Assembly (NCBI RefSeq): GCF_029889805.1
Contig: NZ_JARANT010000017.1
Span: 1-38,089, forward strand
Length of the DNA: 38,089 bases
DNA from: Halorubrum sp. Boch-26
GTDB lineage: Archaea > Halobacteriota > Halobacteria > Halobacteriales > Haloferacaceae
Direction: 5' to 3'
Shown here piece by piece: positions 22,573 to 32,085 of this stretch. A program made the position numbers and the translations under genes. The notes below the pieces were generated by a model, which searched no databases, was not told the origin of the DNA, and was given only the letters and a program-made list of their open reading frames with translations. Numbering within the stretch: the stretch's first letter is position 1; the number at the start of each line of letters is the position of its first letter.

Positions 22573-25071
22573 TCAGAAGAGGTAGAACAGCGGGAAGATG
22601 AACACCCAGACGATGTCGACGAAGTGCCAGTAGAGGCCGAAGTACTCCACCGGCCGCTCGTCGTCCAGGTAGTGGCCTTGGTAGGCCCGGACGAACAGGT
22701 AGGAGGCGATCAGGACGCCGATGACGACGTGGAGCCCGTGGAGCCCCGTGGTGACGTAGTAGATCGACGCCTGAATCGGGTCCCCGTGGGCGTTCGAGCC
22801 GATCATCACGCCGCGGTCGAACACCTCGTGATGCCACTCCCACATCTTGATTCCGAGGAACGTGAACGAGAGCAGAATCGTCGCCCCCAGCGAGGCCAAC
22901 AGCCCCTGCCGGCTGTTCCGGTGGGCGGCGACGAGCGCTAAGATCACGGTGAACGAGGAGGTGATCAGCACGAACGTGTTGATGAGGCCGGGGAGCGACT
23001 CCGTCAGCGGCTCCCACGTCATCCACCCGGCGTTGTACCGGACGAAGATGGCCGCCGAGAGGAACGCGCCGAAGACGATCACGTCGGACGCTAGGAAGAA
23101 CCACATTCCCAGCTTCACCTTCTCGACGCCGTTGAACGGCCACCGCTCGGCGAACTCGCTCGGCGGCGCGTAGAAGTCCTCTAACCCCCACTTCACGCCG
23201 CTCGCGATCAGCCCGACGAGTCCGACGACGATGAACACCGGGTACACCGCGTTCGAGATTTCGACGCTCGTCGACGCGAGCGTCTCGCCGACGATGAACG
23301 TGACCGAGTCGGAGAATCCCGAGAGCCCGAACAGGAAGAACCCGGTCATCAGCGAGAGGGCGAACGGCCAGATGCTCGCGTGGCTCGGGTGTTTGTCCCA
23401 GTACGGGTACTCCTTGATGTGGTCGGAGTGACTGTTCCCGCCGTCGGTCGCGGCGTTGCCGTCGCCGTCGGCCTTCACCGCCGGACCGCCGTCGGGCACG
23501 TAATCTTTCACGAACTCGAGCTTGCCGGACGCGTACGAGGGGCGGTTCGGCCAGTTCTCGAGGGGCGGCGGCGAGGAGACGGCCCACTCAGCGGTCCGCG
23601 AGTAGTCCCACGGGTTGTCGCCGGCGGGCTCGCCGGCGACGTAGGACTTCGCGAAGTTGTAGAACATGATGAAGAAGGAGAACCCGAGGATGAACGCCCC
23701 GATCGTTCCGATCTGGTGGAACGTCTGGAACTGGGGGTTGTACTCGAAGACGCGGCGGGGAGTCTCCCAGCCGAGGAACATGGAGAAGTACACCATGTTG
23801 AAGCTGACGAAGAAGATCACGAAGTGGAGCTTCCCCAGCAGCTCGTCGTACATCTTCCCGGTCACTTTCGGGAACCAGTAGTACGCGCCGCCGAACAGCG
23901 CCGTCGCGCCCCCGAACATGACGTAGTGGAAGTGCGCGACCACCCAGTAGGTGCCACGGAACTCGTAGTCGAGGACGATGGCGCCGAGGAACACCCCCGT
24001 GATACCGCCGAGGATGAACAACAGCAGCGCGCCGAACGCGAAGAGGAACGGCGTCGTGAACTGGATCCGCCCCTTAATCAGCGTGTAGATCAGCGAGAAC
24101 ACGACCAGATCGAAGGGGAGCGAGATTCCGATGGTGGTCGCCATCATCAGTGTCTTGATCTCCAGGTTGATCGTCGTGAGGAACATGTGGTGCATCCACA
24201 CGAGGAACGACTGGACGGAGATGAGACAGATGGAGATGATCACCCATTTCCGACCGACGAGGCGGCGCCCGGAGAACGTCTGGAACAGCTCCAGCATGAC
24301 CCCCAACGCCGGGAAGAAGACGATGTACACCTCCGGGTGGCCGAAGAACCAGAACAGGTGCCCCCACAGGAGGGAGCCGCCCTCGGTCGCGGAGAAGTAC
24401 ACCGAGCCGAGCACGCGGTCGGAGGCGAGGATGAGCCCGACGGCGAGCAGCGCGGCGAACGCGAACAGCATCATCCACACGGTCGCGAGGATCCCCCAGG
24501 TGAACATCGGCATGTCCATGATCCCCATCCCCTCGGCCCGGGAGTGGTGGATCGACGTGAGGAAGTTCACCGTCGACGCCGTGATACCGATGGTGAACAT
24601 CGCGAGCGCGAGGACCGCCCCCGTCGACCCGATACTCGGCGTGTACATCGGGATGTTGAGCGGGGCGTACATCGTCCAGCCCGCGCTCAGCGTGCCGCCC
24701 TGGAAGAAGCTAATCCCCAGCAGCACGCCGGAGAACAGGTACATCCAGTACGAGAGCGCGTTCAGCCGCGGGAACGCTAGGTCGTCGGCGCCGATCTGGA
24801 GCGGGACGAAGTAGTTCGCGAATCCGAACCCGAACGGCGAGAGGAACCAGAACACCATTATCAGCCCGTGGGCCGTGACCGCCTCGTTGTACGCGAGCCC
24901 GGACAGCACCTGGTTGGCCGGGTCCCAGAGCTGGACGCGGATCAGCAGCGCGAGCACGCCGCCGAACAGCAGGAAGAACAGCGCGGTGATCGTGTAGAGG
25001 ATGCCGATGTCCTTGTGGTTGGTCGTGACGAGCCAGCGCTTGACGGACGTCGTCGGCGGGAGTTCGCTCAT
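22573..25071 (-). CDS. coxAC: Cytochrome c oxidase subunit I/III fusion
   Basis: An 832-residue membrane protein: subunit I about residues 1-515, a hydrophilic linker to about 565, and subunit III to the end. Subunit I has the heme ligands H68, H380 and H382, and the CuB ligands H245 (GHPEVY, with E247 and the cross-link Tyr Y249), H294 and H295. The D-pathway entrance D97 and N104 ([12 protein letters not shown]) are also present. The enzyme reduces O2 to water at the membrane and pumps protons. Ungapped alignment from the HH pair shows that the K-pathway Lys and Thr positions are V323 and F320. The start ATG overlaps the coxB stop by 4 bp (ATGA), so the two are translationally coupled. Confidence 0.95.
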   Translation of the reverse strand: MSELPPTTSVKRWLVTTNHKDIGILYTITALFFLLFGGVLALLIRVQLWDPANQVLSGLAYNEAVTAHGLIMVFWFLSPFGFGFANYFVPLQIGADDLAFPRLNALSYWMYLFSGVLLGISFFQGGTLSAGWTMYAPLNIPMYTPSIGSTGAVLALAMFTIGITASTVNFLTSIHHSRAEGMGIMDMPMFTWGILATVWMMLFAFAALLAVGLILASDRVLGSVYFSATEGGSLLWGHLFWFFGHPEVYIVFFPALGVMLELFQTFSGRRLVGRKWVIISICLISVQSFLVWMHHMFLTTINLEIKTLMMATTIGISLPFDLVVFSLIYTLIKGRIQFTTPFLFAFGALLLFILGGITGVFLGAIVLDYEFRGTYWVVAHFHYVMFGGATALFGGAYYWFPKVTGKMYDELLGKLHFVIFFVSFNMVYFSMFLGWETPRRVFEYNPQFQTFHQIGTIGAFILGFSFFIMFYNFAKSYVAGEPAGDNPWDYSRTAEWAVSSPPPLENWPNRPSYASGKLEFVKDYVPDGGPAVKADGDGNAATDGGNSHSDHIKEYPYWDKHPSHASIWPFALSLMTGFFLFGLSGFSDSVTFIVGETLASTSVEISNAVYPVFIVVGLVGLIASGVKWGLEDFYAPPSEFAERWPFNGVEKVKLGMWFFLASDVIVFGAFLSAAIFVRYNAGWMTWEPLTESLPGLINTFVLITSSFTVILALVAAHRNSRQGLLASLGATILLSFTFLGIKMWEWHHEVFDRGVMIGSNAHGDPIQASIYYVTTGLHGLHVVIGVLIASYLFVRAYQGHYLDDERPVEYFGLYWHFVDIVWVFIFPLFYLF

Positions 25072-25829
25072 GCGGGGACACCTCCGACGGCGGCGGCGTC
25101 GATGCTCGCGCTGGAGGAGCTACCGCCCGTGTCCTCGTACCACTCCTCCCACTCGTCCTGCGGGAGGACCGTGATCTGGCCCTTCATCGCCGAGTGCCCC
25201 GAGCCGCACAGCTCGAAGCACTCGACCCTGAACGTCGCCTCGCCGCCCTGCGCCTCGACCTCTTCGGAACTCACGGAGAACCAGTTGGTGTTGGTCTCTC
25301 CGGGGATAGCGTCGGATTTTATCCGTAGCTCCGACGAGCCGAAGTTGTGCCACACGTCGCGTGAGGTCACCGCGATGTCTATCCGCTGATCGGCCGGCAC
25401 GATCATCTCGCCCGTCGTGGTGTGGCCGTTCGGATACTCGTACTCCCAGCCGAACTGGTACCCTTCGACGAGGATCTCGATGTCTCCCTCCCCACTCGTG
25501 TCGGGGCCCTCCTCGACGTAGAGGAGGATCCCGTACGCGTACACGACGAGACTGATGACGACGATCGCGCTCAACCCGAACGAGAGGAAGAGCTTCTTCG
25601 CTTTCGGACCGCCCTGTCCCGTCGGAAGCTCGCCGACCACCGGCGCGTCGAAGTCCGCTTTCGGTTCGCCCCCGTCGTCGCGGTACTTGTACACGTTCCA
25701 CAGCGTGTACGCGACGACGATTGTACCGACGAGCGTACCGAGCGCGAGGAAGACGAAGAAGATCTCGTCGAAGACCTCCGCCTGCGCGCGCCAGTCGCTC
25801 CCCTGTTGCAGGATAATTGGATCTATCAT
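25068..25829 (-). CDS. coxB: Cytochrome c oxidase subunit II
   Basis: A 253-residue protein with two N-terminal transmembrane helices (about 21-43 and 82-104) and an extracellular CuA domain. All CuA ligands are visible: H161, C204, E206 (backbone), C208, H212 and M215 ([14 protein letters not shown]). GYQFGW provides W128, the usual electron-entry Trp region. It accepts electrons from a soluble or lipid-anchored carrier, here plausibly halocyanin. ATG 25829 (MIDPIILQQ) fits the family better than the upstream start at 25871. First gene of the coxB-coxAC operon; the 254-bp divergent region upstream holds its promoter, but I see no strong TATA box at the ideal distance. Confidence 0.95.
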   Translation of the reverse strand: MIDPIILQQGSDWRAQAEVFDEIFFVFLALGTLVGTIVVAYTLWNVYKYRDDGGEPKADFDAPVVGELPTGQGGPKAKKLFLSFGLSAIVVISLVVYAYGILLYVEEGPDTSGEGDIEILVEGYQFGWEYEYPNGHTTTGEMIVPADQRIDIAVTSRDVWHNFGSSELRIKSDAIPGETNTNWFSVSSEEVEAQGGEATFRVECFELCGSGHSAMKGQITVLPQDEWEEWYEDTGGSSSSASIDAAAVGGVPA

Positions 25830-26083
25830 GTTCGTCTGTCTGCTCTTGTGTCCCCCTTGGCGATGGCACACTTAGCTCTTGTGTAGCGCGACCAGAAGGG
25901 CTGTAACGACCCCCCGGGCGAGACACCTCCACGACGCCGACAACGCCAGACCGGTACCGACCGACCCGCCCCGAAGCGGCTGTCTGTGGGGAGGCGGTCC
26001 GGACGCGTCTCCGGTACTGGTCCGAACGTGTATACGAAGGCTATTTGTACACGCGAACGGACCGCCTAATAACGAAACCCACC

Positions 26084-26539
26084 ATGGTCTCACTCACGCT
26101 CCTGAGCACGGCACTAATGGGGCTGCTTGCCGCAGCCACGTTCCTCGCCGTCGCGAGGATCGGCGCGCAGCGAACGGCGCCCGGGACGGACGGATCGCCC
26201 GACAGATACGCCGCGATCGTCGGCGCGCTTCGGGATTTCATTCAGAAGCCGGTCGTCTGGGCCGTCGCGTTCGTCGCCATCGCGGTCGGCGTCGGCGGCG
26301 TCGCCCTGCTCGCAGTCGGCGACTTCGGGCTCCCCGAGGGGCTCTCCGGGAGCCTCCTCGGCGTCGCCTACGCCGCGGTCGGACTACTGGTGACCGGATT
26401 CGTCTTCCTCGGTGCGTACTTCGGCACCCGAAACCGCGGACTCGGCAACGCGCACGGCGTCGCTGCCGGGTCGTTCGCCGCCGGACTCGTCTTCCTCGTC
26501 CTCATCGCGGTCCAGCTCCTCGTGGGCGTCGTCGGCTGA
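26084..26539 (+). CDS. Four-helix membrane protein divergent from coxB
   Basis: A 151-residue protein with about four transmembrane helices (about 4-25, 58-80, 92-113, 126-149) and a basic cytoplasmic-type loop between helices 1 and 2. No catalytic motif is seen. Haloarchaeal genomes often keep a small membrane protein of this kind beside the cox genes, annotated as a cox cluster protein; I recall this but cannot verify that it is the same family. A role in oxidase assembly or heme/copper supply is a guess. ATG 26084 is taken over GTG 26045 because the extra residues are hydrophilic and non-conserved-looking. Confidence 0.75.
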   Translation: MVSLTLLSTALMGLLAAATFLAVARIGAQRTAPGTDGSPDRYAAIVGALRDFIQKPVVWAVAFVAIAVGVGGVALLAVGDFGLPEGLSGSLLGVAYAAVGLLVTGFVFLGAYFGTRNRGLGNAHGVAAGSFAAGLVFLVLIAVQLLVGVVG

Positions 26540-26719
26540 GGTCGGTTCCGTCTGCTCTTCTCCTTCGTGCGTTCGCTCCGGATCCGCCGAGCCACCGGAT
26601 CACGTCGGTAGAGGCCGACGGCGTATCGTTCTCGCGTCGCTCGTCAGTGCGGTATTCGATCGCTCGGCGCGACAACGGACCGCACTCGGCGGATCGGTGT
26701 TACGGTGAGGCCAGCGGCG

Positions 26720-26920
26720 CTACGCGACCGCGACGCCGTTCCGCGCGAGAAAGTCGCTCGCGGCCTTGATCTCAACGGGACTGCCGATGATCCGGTAGTA
26801 GCCGTCGTCTTCGACGACCGTTACGGTGAACCGCTCCCGGAACCGCTCTCTGAGGCCGTCGAGGGCGTGACACGGGAGGACGATTTGAGTGCTGTCACGG
26901 AGGCTCGACGGGTCGGGCAT
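26720..26920 (-). CDS. Small alpha/beta protein, unknown function
   Basis: A 66-residue protein: MPDPSSLRDSTQIVLP, then a helix (LDGLRERFRERF), two strands (TVTVVEDDGYYRIIG) and a final helix (PVEIKAASDFLARNGVAVA). The whole is a compact beta-alpha-beta-beta-alpha shape. Not recognised. ATG 26920 is the third-choice start in a longer open frame but has a TATA-like GGTTATATCC at about 26947-26957 upstream, whereas the longer N-terminus is Arg/Pro-rich and looks non-coding. Divergent from the Drg gene. Confidence 0.72.
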   Translation of the reverse strand: MPDPSSLRDSTQIVLPCHALDGLRERFRERFTVTVVEDDGYYRIIGSPVEIKAASDFLARNGVAVA

Positions 26921-27081
26921 ACGTCGTGCGTGTCTACTTTGCGTCACGGATATAACCGTGTCGAAGCGTCGACACGATGGCGGCGCGTTCGCAGGGGCTG
27001 TGGCGGCGACCGGTCCGCGGCGGGGTCGTCCGGCGGGTCGAAGGAACACCTTTAACGAGACGAACGGCCGACTGTACGCCA

Positions 27082-28191
27082 ATGGGACTGGAAGCAGAGA
27101 TCGAGGACCTCCGCGAGGAGATCGCCGACACGCCCTACAACAAGGCCACGGAGGCCCACATCGGGCGCCTGAAGGCGAAGCTCGCGGAAAAAAAGGAGAA
27201 GCTGGAGAACCAGTCCTCCGCCGGCGGCGGCCACGGCTACGCGGTCGAGAAGCACGGCGACGCCACGGTCGCGCTCGTCGGGTTCCCGAGCGTGGGCAAG
27301 TCCACTCTCATCAACGCCCTCACCAACGCCGACAGCGAGGTCGGCTCCTACGAGTTCACCACGCTCGATGTCAACCCCGGCATGCTGAAGTACCGCGGCG
27401 CGAACATCCAGATCCTCGACGTACCGGGACTGATCGAGGGCGCCGCGGGCGGTCGCGGGGGCGGGAAGGAGGTGCTCTCGGTCGTCCGGACCGCCGACCT
27501 CGTCGTGTTCATGCTCTCCGTGTTCGAGATCGAGCAGTACGACCGCCTCCGCGAGGAGCTGTACGCGACCAACATCCGGCTCGACACGGATCCCCCCAAC
27601 ATCAACATCCGAAAGACCCACAAGGACGGGATCGGAGTGACGATGAGCGACGACGTGAGCCTCAACGAAGGGACCGTCAAGCAGGTGCTCCGTGAGTACG
27701 GCTACGTCAACGCAAAGGTGACGATCCCCCACGACCTCACGATCGACGAGCTCGTCGACGCCGTGATGGACAACCGCGAGTACCTCCCGTCGATGGTCAC
27801 GGTGAACAAGGCCGACCTCATCGACAAGAGCTACCTCCCGACGGTCAAAGCGGAGCTCCGTGAGCGCGACCTCGACCCCGACGACGTGCTCTTCATCTCC
27901 GCGGAGAAGGAACTCGGGCTCGACGGGCTCAAAGACCGGCTCTGGGAGGAGCTCGGTCTCATCCGGATCTACATGGACAAGCCCGGCCGCGGCGTCGATT
28001 ACGAGGAGCCGCTGATACTGTTCGAGGGCGACACGGTCGGCGACGCCTGCGAGAAGATCGGCGGGGAGTTCGACGAGCGGTTCAAGTTCGCGCGCGTCTC
28101 CGGTCAGAGCGCGAAACACGACGACCAGCAGGTCGGCAAGGGTCACGAGCTGGCGGACGAGGACGTGCTCCGGATCGTCGCGCGGAAGTGA
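27082..28191 (+). CDS. drg: Drg-family GTPase
   Basis: A 369-residue Obg/DRG GTPase. It has a helical N-terminus (EAEIEDLREEIADTPYNKAT, typical of DRG), G1 GFPSVGKS (67-74), the DRG-specific S-T-x-E-F-type switch YEFTTLDVNPG and G3 DVPGLIEGAAGGRGGGKEVL. A basic S5D2L-type insertion (NINIRKTHKDGIGVT), G4 NKAD and a C-terminal TGS domain (VGKGHELADEDVLRIV) follow. DRG proteins are the archaeal/eukaryotic branch linked to translating ribosomes. ATG 27082 is supported by CCTTTAACG at 27051-27059. It converges on the acyl-CoA dehydrogenase gene, with stops 9 bp apart. Confidence 0.95.
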   Translation: MGLEAEIEDLREEIADTPYNKATEAHIGRLKAKLAEKKEKLENQSSAGGGHGYAVEKHGDATVALVGFPSVGKSTLINALTNADSEVGSYEFTTLDVNPGMLKYRGANIQILDVPGLIEGAAGGRGGGKEVLSVVRTADLVVFMLSVFEIEQYDRLREELYATNIRLDTDPPNINIRKTHKDGIGVTMSDDVSLNEGTVKQVLREYGYVNAKVTIPHDLTIDELVDAVMDNREYLPSMVTVNKADLIDKSYLPTVKAELRERDLDPDDVLFISAEKELGLDGLKDRLWEELGLIRIYMDKPGRGVDYEEPLILFEGDTVGDACEKIGGEFDERFKFARVSGQSAKHDDQQVGKGHELADEDVLRIVARK

Positions 28192-28200
28192 GTTTACGGG

Positions 28201-29349
28201 TTAGAGCCCCAGCTCGCGCCCGAGCACAACGTGTTGGATCTCGCTCGTTCCCTCGCCGATCTCCATCAGCTTCGCGTCGCGGTAGAACCGCTGGGGCGCG
28301 AAGTCGGTGGTGTACCCGTAACCGCCGAGCGTCTGCACCGCCTCCTCGGCGACCTCCCGGGCCGCCTCGCTGGCGTCGAGCTTCGCCAACGCCGATTCTT
28401 GAGTCACCGACTCGCCGGCGTCGTACGTCGTCGCGGCCTTGTGCGTGAGCAGGCGCGCGCGCTCCGTCTGCCGGTGCATGTGGACCACCTTGTCGCGGAT
28501 CGCGTCGAACGTCGCGATCGGCTTCCCGAACTGCTCGCGCTCGCCGGCGTACTCCTTGGCGGCCTCGTAGGCGCCCTGCGCGAGCCCGACCGACAGCGCC
28601 GCGATGGAGATCCGCCCGCCGTCGAGCGTCTTCATCGTCTGCGTCCACCCGTCGCCCTCCTCCCCGAGCAGCCGGTCCTCCGGGATCCGGACGTCGTCCA
28701 ACTGGATCTCGCAGGTCGGCGAGGAGTTGAGTCCCATCTTGTCCCAGACGGTCGTGACCTCGAACCCGTCGTCGTTCTCCGGGTCGACGATGAACGTCGA
28801 GATGCCGTCGTACCCCGCGCCGGGATCGGTGACGGCCTTCACCAGCACGCTGTTGGCGACGTTCGCGTTCGTGATGAACTGCTTCGTCCCGTTCAACACG
28901 TACTCGCCCGCGTCGGGGTCGTGCTCGGCGGTCGTGTCCATGTCCGAGGCGTCTGAGCCGCTGCCGGGCTCTGTGAGCGCCCACGCGCCGATCCCGCCGC
29001 CCTCGGCGAGCGGGCGAAGCCACTGTTCCTTCTGTTCGGGCGTCCCGAACAGCTCGATCGGCTTCGCGCCGAGCGAGGTGTGGGCGGCGTACGACAGGCC
29101 GATCCCGCCGGAGACGCGGCCCAGCTCCTCGGTGACGAGGGCGTACATGAGCTGGTCCCCGCCGAGCCCGCCGTACTCCTCGCTCACCGGGACACCCATC
29201 ACGTCGAGGTCGTTCAGGTCGGCAAACACCTCGTCGGGAAACCGGTGTTCGTCCTCGATCTCCTGGGCGATCGGTCGGATCTCCGACTCGCAAAAGTCCC
29301 GGACGGTGTCACGTATCATCCGGTGTTCGGCGGGTAGCTCGAAGTCCAT
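28201..29349 (-). CDS. Acyl-CoA dehydrogenase
   Basis: A 382-residue FAD-dependent acyl-CoA dehydrogenase of normal length and domain order. The N-terminal helices open MDFELPAEHRMIRDTVRDF, the middle beta domain has WALTEPGSGSDAS (signature 1) and FITNANVAN, and the C-terminal helical domain has REQFGKPIATFDAIRDKV and QTLGGYGYTTDFAPQRFYRDAK (signature 2). The catalytic base Glu lies in GEGTSEIQ near the C-terminus. It oxidises acyl-CoA to trans-2-enoyl-CoA, in fatty-acid or branched-chain amino-acid breakdown. ATG 29349 follows TTTATGTC at about 29371-29378, in leaderless position. No ETF or thiolase gene is nearby. Confidence 0.95.
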   Translation of the reverse strand: MDFELPAEHRMIRDTVRDFCESEIRPIAQEIEDEHRFPDEVFADLNDLDVMGVPVSEEYGGLGGDQLMYALVTEELGRVSGGIGLSYAAHTSLGAKPIELFGTPEQKEQWLRPLAEGGGIGAWALTEPGSGSDASDMDTTAEHDPDAGEYVLNGTKQFITNANVANSVLVKAVTDPGAGYDGISTFIVDPENDDGFEVTTVWDKMGLNSSPTCEIQLDDVRIPEDRLLGEEGDGWTQTMKTLDGGRISIAALSVGLAQGAYEAAKEYAGEREQFGKPIATFDAIRDKVVHMHRQTERARLLTHKAATTYDAGESVTQESALAKLDASEAAREVAEEAVQTLGGYGYTTDFAPQRFYRDAKLMEIGEGTSEIQHVVLGRELGL

Positions 29350-29499
29350 GGGCAAGAATTGCGACCGCTCGACATAAACGATGCGAACGTCCGTGATCGA
29401 TCCGGAGGATCCCCTCTCCGTCCTCATTCCCACGCGCCTCCCGCCCCGGAGCGCCGGGCGAGGACGCATTTAAACGTCGTCGCCGCGTTCGATTCCGAC

Positions 29500-30297
29500 A
29501 TGGAGCTCCGCCGGCTCGTGCGCGGTCGCGTGGACTGGCCCGACATCGAGCGGGTCGTCCGAGAGCTGGCGGACCGGTACGACCGCGAGGAGATGCGGGT
29601 GCGCTTCCTCGACGCCGACAACTGGCTGTCGACGCCGATGGTCCTCGACGACGACCTGTTCGTGAAGGTGATCACCCGACAGAACACGCTCGTCCACACG
29701 CTGTTCACCACCGGGCGAAATCTCGGCGCCGTCTCCGCCGGCACGGAGGGCTTCTTCGAGCGCTACGAGACCCCCTACGAGATGGCCCTGCACGAGCTGG
29801 AGGCGACCCGGAAGGTCCGCGAACTCGGCGTCAACGCCCCGGAGCCCGTCGAGGCGTTGGAAGTCGACGACCTCGGCGTCGTCGTCCTGGAGTACCTCCC
29901 CGAGTTCCGGGCGCTCGACGAGCTCGACCGGGCGGCCGTCGGGGAGCTGGCGCCGCCGCTGTTCGAGACCCTCCGGACGATTCACGACGCCGGGCTCGCC
30001 CACGGCGACCTCCGGGCGGAGAACGTCCTCGTGCGCGACGGCGACCTGTACGTCATCGACGCGACGAGCGTGAGCGAGGCGGGCCGCGAGTCGGCGCGGT
30101 CGTACGACCTCGCGAGCGCGCTCGCCGCGTTGGAGCCCCTCATCGGCGCGCCGGGCGCGATCGACGCCGCGTTGGAGAGCTACTCGACCGACGAACTGCT
30201 CGCGGCCCGGCGGTTCATCGACTTCGTCGCGATCCGCCCGGACCACGACTTCGAGGCCGCGGAGCTGAAAGGGGAGTTGGAGAAACGGACCACCTAG
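29500..30297 (+). CDS. RIO/Bud32-like protein kinase
   Basis: A 265-residue kinase-fold protein. Visible are LFVKVITR (Lys candidate), the hinge VVVLEYLPE, the catalytic loop HGDLRAENVL (HxDxxxxN) and VIDATS in place of DFG, which keeps the metal-binding Asp. The first ~85 residues form an extension not found in Bud32. RIO-type kinases act in ribosome maturation, and Bud32 in tRNA t6A synthesis; this protein is closer to the lone RIO-like proteins seen in haloarchaea and its substrate is unknown. ATG 29500 is supported by GCATTTAAACG at 29466-29476. Confidence 0.82.
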   Translation: MELRRLVRGRVDWPDIERVVRELADRYDREEMRVRFLDADNWLSTPMVLDDDLFVKVITRQNTLVHTLFTTGRNLGAVSAGTEGFFERYETPYEMALHELEATRKVRELGVNAPEPVEALEVDDLGVVVLEYLPEFRALDELDRAAVGELAPPLFETLRTIHDAGLAHGDLRAENVLVRDGDLYVIDATSVSEAGRESARSYDLASALAALEPLIGAPGAIDAALESYSTDELLAARRFIDFVAIRPDHDFEAAELKGELEKRTT

Positions 30298-30306
30298 GAC
30301 GAGGTT

Positions 30307-31239
30307 TCACCCGGTCGGGTCGGCTGACTCGTCCGGCGGGTCCGCTCGCTCGGCGCTGACGACCCAGATCCCGGCCGCCATCAGCGCGCCGCCGCCGAGG
30401 AAGCCCGGACCGAGCGACTCCCCGAGCAGCGCCGCGCCGAGCGCCGCTCCGACGGCGGGCTGCGCGAAAAAGAACGCGGCGACGGTCCCCGCTGGGACGT
30501 ACTCCAACCCCTTATATCAGAGATACCAGGCCGCCGCCGTCGACGCGGTCCCGAGGTACAGCACGGCACCCACCGACTCGACGGTCAACGGGAGTTCGGC
30601 CGGCGAACGCCCGAGGTACCACAGCTCGCCGGCAGCGAGGGAGCCCAACATCGGGACGCTCGCCAGCGCCGAGTAGGTCGCCGCCCGGAGCGCCCCGTGC
30701 CGCCTGACCGCGCGGAGGCCCCAGACGGTGTAGGCGGCCCACGCCGCGCTTCCGACGAGCAGCAGCGTCACGCCGAGCAGGTTCCCGGCGGCGATCGACG
30801 CGAGATCGTACTGGCCCGCGAGGACGACCGCGGTGCCGACGGCGGCGACGGCCATGCCAGCGGCTTTCGTCGCGGTGACGCGCTCGCCGAGCACGAGCGC
30901 GCCCAGCGCGACGGTGAACACCGGCGTCAACACGGTCAGGAGCGACCCCTGGCTGGCGTTCGTCAGCTCGGTGCCGACGAACTGGGTGGCGACCGTCAGA
31001 GTCACCCACCCGCCGAGCCCCGCGAACGTCGCCCACTCTCCCCGCGTCGGCGCGGTCATGCCGCGGCCGGCGACGGCGAGCCAGAGCGCTCCGGCGCCCA
31101 GCGCGACTCGGAGAAAGCCGAGCGTCACCGGCGGGATCAGCGCAAATCCCCACTTGCTGACGACGTACATCCCGCCCCACAGCGCCGCGGCTGCGAGCGG
31201 GGCGAGGGCGAAGGCGTAGCGTTCGAGGCCTGCTGACAT
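30307..31239 (-). pseudogene. EamA/DMT transporter interrupted by one in-frame TGA
   Basis: The frame encodes a full two-repeat EamA transporter of ~310 codons with about ten transmembrane helices (start MSAGLERYAFALAPLAAAA; end near WVVSAERADPPDES). Codon 241 (30517-30519) is TGA, in the run A-W-Y-L-stop-Y-K-G-L-E-Y-V-P, where the EamA family usually has W in AxxWYxxL-type segments. A single base (T instead of C at plus-strand 30517) would restore Trp. There is no frameshift and the downstream 70 codons remain open with normal composition, so the change is recent or a sequencing error. As it stands the last two helices would be lost. A TTG at 30507 could start the remainder, but that seems unlikely to be used. 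Confidence 0.85.
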
Positions 31240-31332
31240 GACGTGGGTCGAGCGGCTTCGGTGCGGTCGGTTCGCCGGCGGTCGGCGAGGCGGATCGGCG
31301 CGGCACCGACACGTGCCGAGCTCGCGGGAGGT

Positions 31333-32085
31333 TCAGCCGCCCAGGTACAGCTGCGAGACCTCCTCGTCGTTCAGCAGCTCCTCCGGGGTCCCCTCGAACC
31401 GGACGGTCCCTTGATCGAGGACGTAGCCCCGGTCGGAGATGCCGAGCCCCTTCGTCACGTTCTGCTCGACCATGAGGATCGCCGTGTCCATATCGTTGAC
31501 CTCCTGGACGTCCTCGAACACGTCGTCGGCGGTGTTCGGCGCGAGCCCCGCGGAGGGCTCGTCGATGAGGAGCACGTCGGGCTCCATCACCAGGGCCCGG
31601 GCGAACGCGAGCACCTGCCGCTGGCCGCCCGAAAGCGTCCGCGCCTTCGCGGTGCGCTTCCGATCGATGATCGGGAACCGGTCGTACAGCGTCTCGATCA
31701 CCTCTTCGAGGCCGTCGTCGCGCGCGACGCCGCCCATCCGGAGGTTCTCGTCGATCGTCAGCGAGCCGAACACGTTGTCGGTCTGTGGGACGTAGCCGAT
31801 CCCATCGCGGACGATCTCCTCGGGAGCCATCCCGCCGATGTCGCGGCCGTGGTACCGGACGGTCCCCGTCCACGGGGTCAACATCCCGAACGCCGTCTTG
31901 AGCACCGTCGACTTCCCCGCCCCGTTCGGGCCGACGAGACAGACGATCTCGCCCGGATCGAGCCGGATCGAGCAGTCGTCGAGCACCTGCACCTCGCCGT
32001 ACCCGCTGTCGACGCCCGACAGCGAGAGCACGGGATCGGTTCCGCCGTGAGGCCCGTCCGGAGCCCCGGTGGTGTCGTCGCTCAT
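31333..32085 (-). CDS. livF: Branched-chain amino-acid ABC transporter ATPase LivF
   Basis: A 250-residue ABC ATPase. Walker A is GPNGAGKS, the Q-loop VPQTDNVFGSLT, the signature LSGGQRQ, Walker B VLLIDEPSAGLAP, and the switch His position is Q in MVEQN, as in LivF proteins. It is the last gene of the transporter operon and its ATG overlaps the livG stop by 4 bp. It pairs with LivG to power uptake through LivH-LivM. The 15-residue hydrophilic N-terminus is usual for haloarchaeal members. Exact substrate is not evident. Confidence 0.93.
   Translation of the reverse strand: MSDDTTGAPDGPHGGTDPVLSLSGVDSGYGEVQVLDDCSIRLDPGEIVCLVGPNGAGKSTVLKTAFGMLTPWTGTVRYHGRDIGGMAPEEIVRDGIGYVPQTDNVFGSLTIDENLRMGGVARDDGLEEVIETLYDRFPIIDRKRTAKARTLSGGQRQVLAFARALVMEPDVLLIDEPSAGLAPNTADDVFEDVQEVNDMDTAILMVEQNVTKGLGISDRGYVLDQGTVRFEGTPEELLNDEEVSQLYLGG

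Noticed and set aside
23380-24780. 466-codon open frame antisense to coxAC
   Set aside because: Glu/Arg/His-rich shadow of the oxidase helices.
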